Shown here: one piece after another, positions 1 to 8,429 of the stretch
How the letters are laid out: every line of letters begins with the position of its first letter
How positions within the stretch are numbered: position 1 is the first letter of the stretch
Assembly (NCBI GenBank): GCA_016841565.1
Contig: JAENYX010000001.1
Location: forward strand, 91,310 to 154,052
DNA: 62,743 nt
Direction: 5' to 3'
Origin: Clostridium thermobutyricum
GTDB lineage: Bacteria > Bacillota > Clostridia > Ch29
Program-made: the position numbers and the translations under genes
The notes under the pieces: model-generated
Databases searched by the model: none
Told to the model about the DNA's origin: nothing
Seen by the model: only the letters and a program-made list of their open reading frames with translations

Positions 1-339
1 AGCTTTGACCCCGCAGGGGTGGCCACAGGGGTATTCACCAACGGAAAGCAGAAAGTACTGGGCAGGATAGCCCTTGCCAACTTCAACAACCCTGCAGGTC
101 TCCAGAAGGTGGGCAGCAACCTGTACATACAGACACCCAACTCGGGCCAGCCTTCGGTAGGCATTGCCGGTGACCACGGAAGGGGTACCATTAACCCGGG
201 CTCGCTGGAAATGTCCAATGTGGATATCTCAAAGGAATTTACAGACATGATAATAACACAGAGGGGTTTCCAGGCAAATTCGAGAATTATAACCACCTCC
301 GACGAGATGCTTCAGGAGCTTGTTAATCTGAAGAGATAA
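1..339 (+). CDS. flgE: Flagellar hook protein FlgE, C-terminal fragment
   Basis: Partial gene: the reading frame is open from base 1 and gives 112 C-terminal residues. FlgE forms the curved hook outside the outer face of the basal body. The visible end has the Flg_bbr_C signature shared by rod and hook proteins ([19 protein letters not shown]), and the terminal ELVNLKR is typical of FlgE rather than FlgF/FlgG. Downstream flbD and motA fit the usual hook-to-motor gene order. A GTG at 19 is an internal codon, not the start; the true start lies left of the window. Confidence 0.9.
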   Translation, partial: SFDPAGVATGVFTNGKQKVLGRIALANFNNPAGLQKVGSNLYIQTPNSGQPSVGIAGDHGRGTINPGSLEMSNVDISKEFTDMIITQRGFQANSRIITTSDEMLQELVNLKR

Positions 340-343
340 TTAA

Positions 344-383
344 CCGGGCGGGGGCTTCCTTGTTCAAAGGCAGTCCCCGCCGG
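344..383 (+). other. GC-rich hairpin between flgE and flbD
   Basis: GCGGGG at 348-353 pairs with CCCCGC at 375-380, and the flanking CCG/CGG bases extend the stem around one bulged G. The loop is about 20 nt. The 3' side is followed by AAAAAG, not a U tract, so this is not a standard terminator. It may be an mRNA processing or stability element between hook and motor genes; that role is inference. Confidence 0.55.
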
Positions 384-400
384 AAAAAGTGGGGGTTGAA

Positions 401-586
401 ATGATAAAGATTACCAGATTGAACGGAAAGGAATTTGTTGTGAACGCCGAGCAGATAGAATTTGCCGAAGAGACACCGGATACCGTTATAACACTGATAT
501 CCGGCAAGAAGATTGTGGTGAATGAAAAGATCGATCAGGTTATAGACAAGGTTATTGAATACAAGAAGAGAACAAATGGGATCTGA
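401..586 (+). CDS. flbD: FlbD family flagellar protein
   Basis: A 61-aa protein of the small FlbD/YlzI family found between flgE and motA in Gram-positive flagellar operons. Its biochemical role is poorly defined; this is not the Caulobacter FlbD response regulator. The sequence starts MIKITRLNGKEF and has the family's compact beta-rich pattern followed by a pleckstrin-like IVVNEKIDQVIDKVIEYK tail. I chose ATG at 401 because GGGGG lies about 5 bases upstream; a GTG at 389 is in frame but overlaps the hairpin end. motA follows after 22 bases. Confidence 0.85.
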   Translation: MIKITRLNGKEFVVNAEQIEFAEETPDTVITLISGKKIVVNEKIDQVIDKVIEYKKRTNGI

Positions 587-608
587 CATTATGAAGTGAG
601 GTGTAGGT

Positions 609-1421
609 ATGGATATTTCAACCATTACAGGGATTATACTGGGGACTACCTTTCTGATAATAGGAATAATGATAAACGGCACTCTGGGAACCTATTATGA
701 CCAGGCGTCTATAATGATAGTCCTTGGAGGTACTATTGCAGCTACCCTCATCAGTTTTCCGCTGCCTAAGTTTATAGAAACCATCAGGAGCGTAAAGCAT
801 GTTTTTTTTGGTAAGGAATTGAACGCCGGCCAAGCCATTGACAAAATAATCGAACTGGCCAACATTGCCAGGAAGGAAGGGCTATTGGCTTTAGAAGAAG
901 CAGCCATGCAACTGGACGACGATTTCCTGAAAAAAGGTATTCTTTTAATTGTTGACGGTACCGATCCCGAACTTGTAAGGAATATCCTAGAGACCGAGTT
1001 GTCCTTTGTGGAAGAAAGGCACAGCACCGGACAAAGCCTTTTTGAGACCATGGGAGCTTTCTCTCCGGCCTTCGGCATGATAGGAACCCTTATCGGCCTC
1101 ATAAACATGTTGAAAACTCTTGATGACCCGTCCAGTGTAGGGCCAAATATGGCTGTTGCCCTGATTACCACCTTCTACGGTGCCGTCATGGCTTATATGT
1201 TCTTTCTGCCTATGTCCCGGAAGCTTAAGCTGCGGAGTAAGGAGGAAATACTCCTTAAAGAAATTCTCGTTGAGGGTATGCTTTCCATACAGGCCGGTGA
1301 AAACCCCAGGATAATTGAAGAAAAGCTTATTGCTTTCCTGTCGCCAAAAATAAGGGAGCAGGCAAAAAAAGACAAAGAGAAAGAAAGCGGTGAAGAAGCC
1401 TATGCGAGCACGGCGAGGTAA
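609..1421 (+). CDS. motA: Flagellar motor stator protein MotA
   Basis: Stator subunit that, with MotB, forms the ion channel powering rotation at the inner membrane. 270 aa, normal length. Two membrane segments lie at about residues 6-26 and 33-52. After a cytoplasmic domain of about 100 residues, two more begin around SPAFGMIGTLIGLINML (near residue 150) and NMAVALITTFYGAVMAYMF. The proline at the start of the third segment and the cytoplasmic charged region are family hallmarks. GAGGTGTAGGT precedes the ATG. The end overlaps the motB start, indicating translational coupling. Whether H+ or Na+ is used cannot be decided from the sequence alone. Confidence 0.96.
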   Translation: MDISTITGIILGTTFLIIGIMINGTLGTYYDQASIMIVLGGTIAATLISFPLPKFIETIRSVKHVFFGKELNAGQAIDKIIELANIARKEGLLALEEAAMQLDDDFLKKGILLIVDGTDPELVRNILETELSFVEERHSTGQSLFETMGAFSPAFGMIGTLIGLINMLKTLDDPSSVGPNMAVALITTFYGAVMAYMFFLPMSRKLKLRSKEEILLKEILVEGMLSIQAGENPRIIEEKLIAFLSPKIREQAKKDKEKESGEEAYASTAR

Positions 1422-2160
1422 AACTCAGGACCAGGGTATAGGAAAAAGCGAATGGATGACAACCTACAGCGACCTTGTAACCTTACTTCTATGCTTCTTT
1501 GTCCTGCTTTTTTCCTTCTCGGTAATAGACGCCAGGAAATTCCAGACCATAATCAGGTCGTTTCAGGGTTCCCTGGGGATACTGGATGGAGGCAGAACCA
1601 TTGACGACGATCAATATATCAATCAGGCTCTGCAGAGTGATAAGCTTTTGAGAGAGCAGCGGGAGGCCGAGAGTATGGAATGGTTATACATACAGCTGGA
1701 AGAGTACATAAAAGAAAACGACCTGGAGGCAACAGTGGTTTTGGGAATGGAGGAAAGAGGGCTGCTAATAAGGTTTACTGACCAGGTACTATTCGACTCC
1801 GGAAAGGCGGAAATCAAGAAACAGGGTATAGAGATCATGAAGAATATTGGTGAGATACTCAAGCAGAACCAACGGTTTATCAGGGTGGAGGGTCACACCG
1901 ATAATGTGCCCATGCACTCGCCGCAATTTCCATCCAACTGGGAATTATCCACCACCAGAGCTGTAAATGTGGTGAAGTTCTTTGTTGAGAATGCCGGAAT
2001 AGAACCCGTAAGACTGTCGGCGGCAGGGTATAGCGAATACCATCCAATAGCTCCAAACGATACCGCAAAAAACCGGCAGATGAATAGAAGGGTTGATGTT
2101 GTTATTCTCAGGACCAATTTTGAGTTGAATGAACCAAATTATAATGAGGTGGCGCTATGA
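1402..2160 (+). CDS. motB: Flagellar motor stator protein MotB
   Basis: Partner of MotA; a single N-terminal membrane helix carries the ion-binding aspartate and an OmpA-like periplasmic domain anchors to peptidoglycan. The sequence shows WMTTYSDLVTLLLCFFVLL with the conserved Asp near the start of the helix, and the OmpA signature VEGHTDNVP followed by NWELSTTRAVNVVKFF. About 252 aa from ATG 1402, which has GGTGAAG 9 bases upstream; GTG 1390 would add four residues. It overlaps motA by 20 bases and shares ATGA with fliL. Confidence 0.95.
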   Translation: MRARRGKTQDQGIGKSEWMTTYSDLVTLLLCFFVLLFSFSVIDARKFQTIIRSFQGSLGILDGGRTIDDDQYINQALQSDKLLREQREAESMEWLYIQLEEYIKENDLEATVVLGMEERGLLIRFTDQVLFDSGKAEIKKQGIEIMKNIGEILKQNQRFIRVEGHTDNVPMHSPQFPSNWELSTTRAVNVVKFFVENAGIEPVRLSAAGYSEYHPIAPNDTAKNRQMNRRVDVVILRTNFELNEPNYNEVAL

Positions 2161-2591
2161 ACGGAAACAAAATATTAATTATTGTCCTGGCTTTACTGGT
2201 AATAAGTATCTTGGCCTTTGCAACCGTTTTTTTCTTAAGTGGAGGCGGGAGAGCATTTGTAAGAGAGGTTGCATTACAGGAAGATGTTAAAACGGTAATT
2301 ATCCCCATAAACGGCAGTTTCCAGACCAACCTGAAGGGAAGCAAAAGTATAATTTCCGTAAACTATCAGATAGAAGTTATTGATGATAAAAAGTTTCTGG
2401 CAATAATGAATGAAAGGGATCCGGAAGCAAGAAGTAAGGTACTGGATATTCTAAGGGACAAGACAAACGAGGATGTCAACGGAACAAGGGGCAAAAAAGA
2501 ACTGGAGCAGCAAATTCTGCAGTGCTACCGGTCCATGTTCGGACAGGCTAAAATAATCAATATATACATTGACGATATAGTTACTCAGTAG
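2157..2591 (+). CDS. fliL: Flagellar basal body-associated protein FliL
   Basis: 144-aa single-pass membrane protein. Residues about 7-28 form the N-terminal anchor (ILIIVLALLVISILAFATVFF) and the rest is the periplasmic FliL domain that surrounds stators and supports torque under load. The domain pattern (FQTNLKGSKSIISVNYQIEV, then RDPEARSKVLDILRDKTNED) fits the family. The start ATG overlaps the motB stop as ATGA, so expression is coupled to the stators. fliM follows after 13 bases. Confidence 0.9.
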   Translation: MNGNKILIIVLALLVISILAFATVFFLSGGGRAFVREVALQEDVKTVIIPINGSFQTNLKGSKSIISVNYQIEVIDDKKFLAIMNERDPEARSKVLDILRDKTNEDVNGTRGKKELEQQILQCYRSMFGQAKIINIYIDDIVTQ

Positions 2592-2604
2592 AGGGGGGTA
2601 TACC

Positions 2605-3600
2605 ATGCCGGACGTTCTTAGTCAAAATGAAATAGATGACCTTTTGAAAGCGCTTAGTACCGGCGAACTGGACGTACGGGAAGTGGTGCAGGACAATTCG
2701 GAAAAGCGGATTAAACCATACGATTTCAAGCGGCCTAACAAATTTGCGAAGGATCAGCTAAGAACCCTTGAAATGATACATGAAAATTATGCAAGGCTGG
2801 TCTCCACATTTTTGTCGGGATACCTCAGAAATTTTGTAACGGTGGATTTAATATCCGTTGAACAGCTTACTTACTATGAGTTCACCAATTCCCTGTCAAA
2901 CCCTACCATACTTGCGCTTTGTGAAATGGGCTCATTATCGGGCAATATGATTTTTGAGATTAACCCTTCTCTTACATATGCAATAATTGACAGAGTTCTG
3001 GGGGGATATGGAAAAGGCGATATGAAAGCCCGGAATTTTACCGAGATTGAAGAAACCATAATGAGAAATCTATTGGAAAAGACAATAGGTTTGCTGGTGG
3101 AACCCTGGAGGAATGTTATTGAAATATCGCCGCGTATAGTAAAAATGGAGACTAACTCCCAGTTTATTCAGATTATGTCACCAAACGAGATTATTGCTCT
3201 TATTACAATGCGGCTGCAAGTCGGTGAGACAGAGGGTATGATCAATTTAGCCATTCCGCATTTGTCGGTTGAGCCTATAGTAAGTAAAATAAGCACCAAG
3301 TACTGGTTCACTTCAGCAATTGATAATAAAGACCGGGGAGATGCCAGACTGCTTGAAAGAAGAATAGAAAACGCCAGCGTATTGTTGAGGGTGATACTGG
3401 GAGAATGTGCAATAACTGTAGAAGAATTCAGCCAGCTACAGGTGGGTGATGTATTGCGGCTTAACAAAATAAGCGATAAGCCGCTGGACATGTACGTTGA
3501 TAATAACCATATCTTCGGTGTAAAACCAGGGGTGAAGAGAAACAGAGTAGCAGTTAAAATAGTAGATATTGTTAGGAAAGGAGATGAATACAATGAATGA
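2605..3600 (+). CDS. fliM: Flagellar motor switch protein FliM
   Basis: C-ring switch protein that binds phosphorylated CheY and sets rotation direction. 331 aa, normal length. The N-terminal CheY-binding peptide is visible (LSQNEIDDLLKAL), then the CheC-like middle domain (residues about 45-240) and the C-terminal SpoA/FliN domain (about 255-325, VGDVLRLNKISDKPLDMYVDN). GAGGGGGGTATACC lies before ATG 2605. The 3' end overlaps the fliY start by a few bases. Confidence 0.95.
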   Translation: MPDVLSQNEIDDLLKALSTGELDVREVVQDNSEKRIKPYDFKRPNKFAKDQLRTLEMIHENYARLVSTFLSGYLRNFVTVDLISVEQLTYYEFTNSLSNPTILALCEMGSLSGNMIFEINPSLTYAIIDRVLGGYGKGDMKARNFTEIEETIMRNLLEKTIGLLVEPWRNVIEISPRIVKMETNSQFIQIMSPNEIIALITMRLQVGETEGMINLAIPHLSVEPIVSKISTKYWFTSAIDNKDRGDARLLERRIENASVLLRVILGECAITVEEFSQLQVGDVLRLNKISDKPLDMYVDNNHIFGVKPGVKRNRVAVKIVDIVRKGDEYNE

Positions 3601-4693
3601 AATGCTTTCCCAGGATGAAATTAATGCATTGTTGAAAAATTCAGAAGCAGACGGCTCCCAGCTGCTGACACCCGAAGAGAAAGACGCCCTGGGTGAAATC
3701 GGCAACATAAGCATGGGAACCTCTGCCACCACTCTTTTTACGCTGTTGAATAATAAAGTAACCATTACAACGCCTAATGTAGAAATAGTAAACGGTGAAC
3801 AAATAGCAAAGGATTATCCCTTACCATTTTTAGCAATCAATATCCATTTTACCGAGGGTATAAAAGGCACAAACCTACTGCTGCTTAGGGAAAATGACGC
3901 AAAAATAATCGCAGACTTGATGATGGGAGGTGACGGTACCAATCCGGCAGAAGAAATTGGGGAAATCACCATAAGTGCAGTCAGCGAAGCAATGAATCAA
4001 ATGATTGGATCGGCTTCAACTTCTCTTTCGACCATGTTGGATATGCCAATTCATATATCTCCTCCAGCCGCACAAATGATTAACCTGGGAGAAGACTATA
4101 AGAATATTGATTTTTTTCAGCAGAATAAAAATTTCGTAAGGACTTCATTCAAAATGGTTGTGGGAAATCTGATAGACAGCGAAATAATGCAGCTGCTGCC
4201 AATTGAGTTTTCAAAGGCACTGGTGGCAGGTCTGTTGGAAAAAGAGAAAAAGAAAGAGGAGTATTCAATTGAAAATGAACTTATGGAGATAGAACAGGAA
4301 TTGGGCAACCTTGCAGCAGGCAACAAACCCCAGGCCGGAAATACCGGAAAAAATATCATGGGTGAACAGGAGATTAAAGTGCAGCCGGTGGCCCTTAAAA
4401 ACTTTGAAGACGCACCGGTGCATAATGAGAGAGAGAACATTAAACTGATAATGGATGTTCCTCTGAACGTTACTGTGGAGTTGGGTAGAACAAAAAAGCA
4501 AATAAGGGAAATTTTACAATTCGGAATAGGTACTATTGTGGAGCTTGACAAGCTGGCAGGCGAACCGGTAGAATTGCTGGTCAATGGAAAGTTCATTGCA
4601 AAAGGAGAAGTAGTGGTTATTGATGAAAGCTTTGGAGTGAGAATAACGGATATAGTGCATCCGTCCAAGAGGATTGAAAGTATTTCGAAGTAA
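3593..4693 (+). CDS. fliY: Flagellar motor switch phosphatase FliY
   Basis: FliY replaces FliN in many Gram-positives: it joins the C-ring and dephosphorylates CheY-P. About 366 aa. It has an N-terminal CheY-binding peptide like that of FliM (MLSQDEINALLKN), two CheC-type active-site helices (ALGEIGNISMGTSATTL and ISAVSEAMNQMIGSAS, each with the E..N pattern) and a C-terminal FliN/SpoA domain (LNVTVELGRTKKQIREILQF). Start chosen at ATG 3593 because AAAGGAG at about 3577-3583 is suitably spaced; upstream in-frame starts lie inside fliM. Confidence 0.93.
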   Translation: MNEMLSQDEINALLKNSEADGSQLLTPEEKDALGEIGNISMGTSATTLFTLLNNKVTITTPNVEIVNGEQIAKDYPLPFLAINIHFTEGIKGTNLLLLRENDAKIIADLMMGGDGTNPAEEIGEITISAVSEAMNQMIGSASTSLSTMLDMPIHISPPAAQMINLGEDYKNIDFFQQNKNFVRTSFKMVVGNLIDSEIMQLLPIEFSKALVAGLLEKEKKKEEYSIENELMEIEQELGNLAAGNKPQAGNTGKNIMGEQEIKVQPVALKNFEDAPVHNERENIKLIMDVPLNVTVELGRTKKQIREILQFGIGTIVELDKLAGEPVELLVNGKFIAKGEVVVIDESFGVRITDIVHPSKRIESISK

Positions 4694-4718
4694 TTGTAAA
4701 AAGGAGGCTAGTATTGGT

Positions 4719-5078
4719 ATGGCAAAGGGAGTATTGATAGTTGATGACGCTGCTTTTATGAGGATGATGATTAAGGATATCCTGGGTAAGAATGGATTTG
4801 AAATATTGGGAGAGGCTGAGAACGGTATTAAGGCAGTTGAGAAATTTACCGAGCTAAAACCGGATTTGGTAATAATGGATATCACAATGCCCGAGATGGA
4901 CGGAATTGAAGCAGTAAAGAAAATATTGTCTATGGATTCCAACGCAATTATAATTATGTGCTCTGCAATGGGACAGCAGGCCATGGTAATAGAAGCCATA
5001 CAGGCAGGAGCAAAGGATTTCATAGTAAAACCCTTTCAGCCTGAGAGGGTGTTGGAGGCTGTTAATAAGGCAATATAA
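4719..5078 (+). CDS. cheY: Chemotaxis response regulator CheY
   Basis: Single-domain receiver, about 119 aa, phosphorylated by CheA and read by FliM/FliY. The acidic pocket (VDDA), the phosphoacceptor in LVIMDITMPEMDG (about D54), the switch Ser in MCSAMG and the invariant Lys in IVKPF are all present. There is no output domain. ATG 4719 is preceded by AAAAAGGAGG; longer in-frame starts fall inside fliY. Placement between fliY and fliO is the classical Bacillus/Clostridium position. Confidence 0.95.
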   Translation: MAKGVLIVDDAAFMRMMIKDILGKNGFEILGEAENGIKAVEKFTELKPDLVIMDITMPEMDGIEAVKKILSMDSNAIIIMCSAMGQQAMVIEAIQAGAKDFIVKPFQPERVLEAVNKAI

Positions 5079-5093
5079 CAAGGTGGTGCACAA

Positions 5094-5489
5094 ATGGATG
5101 GTTTCTTTTCTGTGATTTTAAAGGTCGTATATTTCTTAATAGTATTCGGGATTATTGTTTTATTGGCGTATTTTACCAGCAGAGTTTTGGGGAAAAGAGT
5201 ATCGGTAAATGCAGGAAAATATATGAGGATAGTTGACACACTATTTATTGGGAGCGACAGAGCCCTCTTTATTGTACAGGTTAAGAATGAATTCCTGCTT
5301 ATGGCCAGTTCTGTTAAAGGAATTGATATACTGAAAAAACTGGATGATTTCTCAGAGAATGAAATCAAAACAGAAGGCGGATTTGAAGATTATCTGAAAG
5401 AGTATGGAATACATAGAAAAATCAGGTTTGGAATCCTGGACCTTATTCGCAAACCTAAGAGCGGCAGGGATGATATAGATGAAGAATAA
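5094..5489 (+). CDS. fliO: Flagellar biosynthetic protein FliO/FliZ
   Basis: 131-aa membrane protein of the flagellar type III export apparatus, thought to act as a scaffold for the FliP ring. One hydrophobic segment at about residues 5-27 (VILKVVYFLIVFGIIVLLAYF) is followed by a small cytoplasmic domain (YMRIVDTLFIGSDRALFIVQV) with the RLxxxx-beta strand pattern of FliO. AAGGTGGTG precedes ATG 5094. The end overlaps fliP by 11 bases, matching the fixed fliO-fliP-fliQ-fliR order. Confidence 0.87.
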   Translation: MDGFFSVILKVVYFLIVFGIIVLLAYFTSRVLGKRVSVNAGKYMRIVDTLFIGSDRALFIVQVKNEFLLMASSVKGIDILKKLDDFSENEIKTEGGFEDYLKEYGIHRKIRFGILDLIRKPKSGRDDIDEE

Positions 5490-6243
5490 AACAGGAGCAT
5501 TATTGCTGGCATGCATTTTAATGAGCTTATTTCTATTGCATACCAATGCGCAGGCAGCTCCGACTATTCCAATACCCAAAATAGGAATGGATATGCAGCC
5601 GGCTGAAACTCCCCAGGATGTGTCTCTCAGCTTGCAGATACTGTTTTTGCTAACCATACTCAGCCTTGCGCCGGCCATACTCATTATGACCACCAGTTTT
5701 ACAAGGATAATAATAGTGCTGTCATTTATACGAAATGCCCTGGCAACGCAGCAGACGCCGCCAAATCAGGTACTGATTGGATTGGCGCTGTTCCTGACTT
5801 TTTTCGTTATGTCACCGGTAATTACGGATATAAATGAGCAGGCCTTCAGGCCGTACATGGAAGAGCAAATTGGTTTTGAGGAAGCAGTTGACAAAGCCAT
5901 TCAGCCGTTAAGACACTTTATGCTGAGACAGACAAGGCAGAAGGATCTGGCATTGTTCGTCAACCTTTCAGGGCAGGAAGGAATAGAGGAGATTAACCAA
6001 GTGACTACCAGAACGCTTATACCGGCATTCATTATAAGCGAATTAAAAACTGCATTTCAGATGGGTTTTTTACTATTTGTGCCCTTTCTTGTTATCGATA
6101 TGGTGGTGGCCAGCACCCTTATGTCCATGGGAATGATGATGTTACCACCAATTATGGTGTCACTGCCCTTTAAGATTTTGTTGTTCATAATGGTGGATGG
6201 ATGGAATCTGGTTGTACAATCCCTGGTTATGGGATTTAGATAG
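5479..6243 (+). CDS. fliP: Flagellar type III export gate protein FliP
   Basis: 254-aa core of the FliPQR export channel. It has a cleavable signal sequence (residues about 5-26, ending near NAQA-AP) as is usual for FliP. The signature TTSFTRIIIVLSFIRNALATQQTPPNQVLIG (about residues 71-101) is visible in two parts, TTSFTRIIIVLSF and NALATQQTPPNQVL. The second motif, FLLFVPFLVIDMVVASTLMS, is also present. Translation is coupled to fliO by the 11-base overlap. Confidence 0.96.
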   Translation: MKNKTGALLLACILMSLFLLHTNAQAAPTIPIPKIGMDMQPAETPQDVSLSLQILFLLTILSLAPAILIMTTSFTRIIIVLSFIRNALATQQTPPNQVLIGLALFLTFFVMSPVITDINEQAFRPYMEEQIGFEEAVDKAIQPLRHFMLRQTRQKDLALFVNLSGQEGIEEINQVTTRTLIPAFIISELKTAFQMGFLLFVPFLVIDMVVASTLMSMGMMMLPPIMVSLPFKILLFIMVDGWNLVVQSLVMGFR

Positions 6244-6255
6244 GGGGAATAAAGC

Positions 6256-6525
6256 ATGGGCGAAGGATTGGTATTGGATATTGCACAACAAGCGTTATAT
6301 ACTATAATAATTATATCGGCACCCATGCTTGGGTTGGCTTTGCTTGTGGGACTTGTGGTTAGTATATTCCAGGCAACAACCCAGATACAGGAGCCGACAC
6401 TCACATTTATCCCCAAGATACTTGCGGTACTGTTCTCCATCATGGTATTTGGTCCCTGGATGCTGGGAATAATAATGGACTTTACCACAAGGTTGTTTAG
6501 CAACATTAATTCCTTTGTGTTTTAG
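6256..6525 (+). CDS. fliQ: Flagellar export protein FliQ
   Basis: 89 aa, two membrane helices (residues about 13-38 and 50-75), the standard size for FliQ. It forms part of the FliP5Q4R1 export gate in the inner membrane. The motif LVGLVVSIFQATTQIQEPTL is the FliQ family signature and the following FIPKILAVL is typical. Spacing of 12 bases after fliP and 9 bases before fliR shows tight operon packing; AGGGGGAATAAAGC precedes the start. Confidence 0.95.
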   Translation: MGEGLVLDIAQQALYTIIIISAPMLGLALLVGLVVSIFQATTQIQEPTLTFIPKILAVLFSIMVFGPWMLGIIMDFTTRLFSNINSFVF

Positions 6526-6534
6526 GGGGATGAT

Positions 6535-7314
6535 ATGGAAAATGTTTTGGAACTCATAGTACAAAGGTTTGAAGTTTTCCTGCTTCTGATGGCACGTTGT
6601 TCAGCAATATTTTTGTTGACACCTGTCTTTGGACAAAGAAATATGCCGGCGGTATTCAAAATTGGATTGGCAGTAATGACAAGTATAATTTTGCTCAATA
6701 CCGTTGAAATGCAAAACGGTTTACCGGAAGGTTTAATGCAATTATCGGTTGTGATAATAAAGGAAGTAATAGTAGGCCTTATTATCGGTTATGTAACATT
6801 CGTAGTGTTTTCAAGTATATACTTTGCAGGGCAGATTATTGATATGAAGACCGGCTTTGGTATTGTAAACATACTGGACCCTCAGACCAATACTCAGGTT
6901 CCAATTATGGGAAATTTTTTATACATATTTACACTGGTTATTTTTATTACCATAGACGGACATCATATGCTGCTCACAGCCATGGTAAAAAGCTTTGAAA
7001 TTGTACCCATTGGCCGGTTGCAGATAACTGCCGGGGCCGTTGAAGAGCTTACGTCTATACTGATGGGTATGTTTATAACAGGGCTTAAGATAAGCGCCCC
7101 TGTAATAGCCGCAGTCCTCCTTAGCGATATAGCTCTGGGAATACTTGCCAAAACTATGCCGCAGATGAATGTGTTTATGGTTGGCATGCCCTTGAAGATA
7201 TTTATTGGGATGCTTACATTATTAATAATGATTCCGGTTTTCGCCATTGTGATGGAGGTTTTGGTGGGAAATACGGCCGACGGAATATACAGGATTCTGA
7301 TACAGCTCAAATAA
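6535..7314 (+). CDS. fliR: Flagellar export protein FliR
   Basis: 259-aa polytopic membrane protein completing the export gate. Around six hydrophobic segments cover most of the length. The conserved block FSSIYFAGQIIDMKTGFGIV with the downstream DPQTNTQVPIMG is diagnostic. In some clostridia fliR is fused to flhB; here the genes are separate, 13 bases apart. AGGGGGATGAT serves as ribosome binding site before ATG 6535. Confidence 0.95.
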   Translation: MENVLELIVQRFEVFLLLMARCSAIFLLTPVFGQRNMPAVFKIGLAVMTSIILLNTVEMQNGLPEGLMQLSVVIIKEVIVGLIIGYVTFVVFSSIYFAGQIIDMKTGFGIVNILDPQTNTQVPIMGNFLYIFTLVIFITIDGHHMLLTAMVKSFEIVPIGRLQITAGAVEELTSILMGMFITGLKISAPVIAAVLLSDIALGILAKTMPQMNVFMVGMPLKIFIGMLTLLIMIPVFAIVMEVLVGNTADGIYRILIQLK

Positions 7315-7327
7315 GGAGGAATCCTGA

Positions 7328-8410
7328 GTGGAAAACTACATTAACTTGCAGCTGTTTGCCGATGAAAAAACAGAAAAAGCAACACCAAAAAAGAGAAGAG
7401 ATGTGCGGGAGAAAGGTAATATACCCCAGAGTAGAGAGCTCAATTCCGCATTAGCACTAATTGGATGTTTTACTGTACTTTCTATATGTGCCTCGTTTAT
7501 TATGGATACTCTAAAAGCAAATGCGCAATTTATCCTTACAATGCAGGCCAGTGATGCATTATTCTCGCCTGCAGGGGTCCGGCGATTGATGATGGACAGT
7601 GCAGTTGGATTTTTAAAGGCAGCAGCTCCGGTAGCATCAACAGCATTCTTACTGGGGCTTATTGCAAGCTATGCACAGGTGGGCTTTATCTTTACCACCA
7701 AGCCCTTGGAGCCCAAACTGAGCAAGCTGAACCCCATAGAGGGATTGAAAAGGATTTTTTCCCGCAGGTCCCTTGCTTTATTGATAAAATCGCTTCTGAA
7801 AATAAGTATAGTAGGATACTTAATATATAGTTTTTTGATTGACAAATACCCCGAATTACCTAAAATGCTGGATATGGAACTGGAAGAAATAGTCGGGATG
7901 ATTGGTTTAACCATAGTAAAGGTGGGAGTTCTTGCAGGCTCTGTGCTTTTGGCCCTGGCCATTTTGGATTATTTCTATCAGAGGTATGAACACGAAAAAA
8001 GCATAATGATGACAAAGCAGGAACTCAAAGAGGAGTACAAGCAGGTAGAAGGAAATCCCCAGATAAAATCTAAAGTCAAGGAAAAACAAAGGCAAATGTC
8101 TATGAGAAGAATGATGGCTGAGGTACCTAAGGCGGATGTTGTTATTACAAACCCAACACATTACGCAATAGCCATTATGTATAAACCCGAGCTGGCCAAG
8201 GCCCCTTATGTGGTGGCAAAGGGTAAGGACTTGATTGCTTTGAGGATTAAAGAAATAGCACAGCAGAACGACGTACAATTGGTAGAGAATGTTGAACTGG
8301 CAAGGGGTTTGTATGAAACTACCGATATAGGGGACCTTATACCACCCCAGCTTTATCAGGCGGTAGCAGAGGTTTTGGCCTTTGTCTACGGTATGAACAA
8401 AAACACTTAA
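7328..8410 (+). CDS. flhB: Flagellar export switch protein FlhB
   Basis: 360-aa protein that controls the switch of export specificity from rod/hook to filament. The N-terminal cytoplasmic tail (DEKTEKATPKKRRDVREKG) and four membrane segments are followed by the autocleavage site NPTH at about residues 274-277, fully intact, and a C-terminal domain. GTG 7328 is the start, after AAGGAGGAATCCTGA. The position between fliR and flhA is canonical. Confidence 0.96.
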   Translation: MENYINLQLFADEKTEKATPKKRRDVREKGNIPQSRELNSALALIGCFTVLSICASFIMDTLKANAQFILTMQASDALFSPAGVRRLMMDSAVGFLKAAAPVASTAFLLGLIASYAQVGFIFTTKPLEPKLSKLNPIEGLKRIFSRRSLALLIKSLLKISIVGYLIYSFLIDKYPELPKMLDMELEEIVGMIGLTIVKVGVLAGSVLLALAILDYFYQRYEHEKSIMMTKQELKEEYKQVEGNPQIKSKVKEKQRQMSMRRMMAEVPKADVVITNPTHYAIAIMYKPELAKAPYVVAKGKDLIALRIKEIAQQNDVQLVENVELARGLYETTDIGDLIPPQLYQAVAEVLAFVYGMNKNT

Positions 8411-8429
8411 ATCTAAGAGGTGTCTGAGA

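Noticed and set aside
695..1171. 158-codon - strand frame over motA
   Set aside because: Antisense to a clear motA; Ser/Ile-rich product with no domain.
4117..4668. 183-codon - strand frame over fliY
   Set aside because: Antisense shadow; composition rich in Ser/Phe with no family features.
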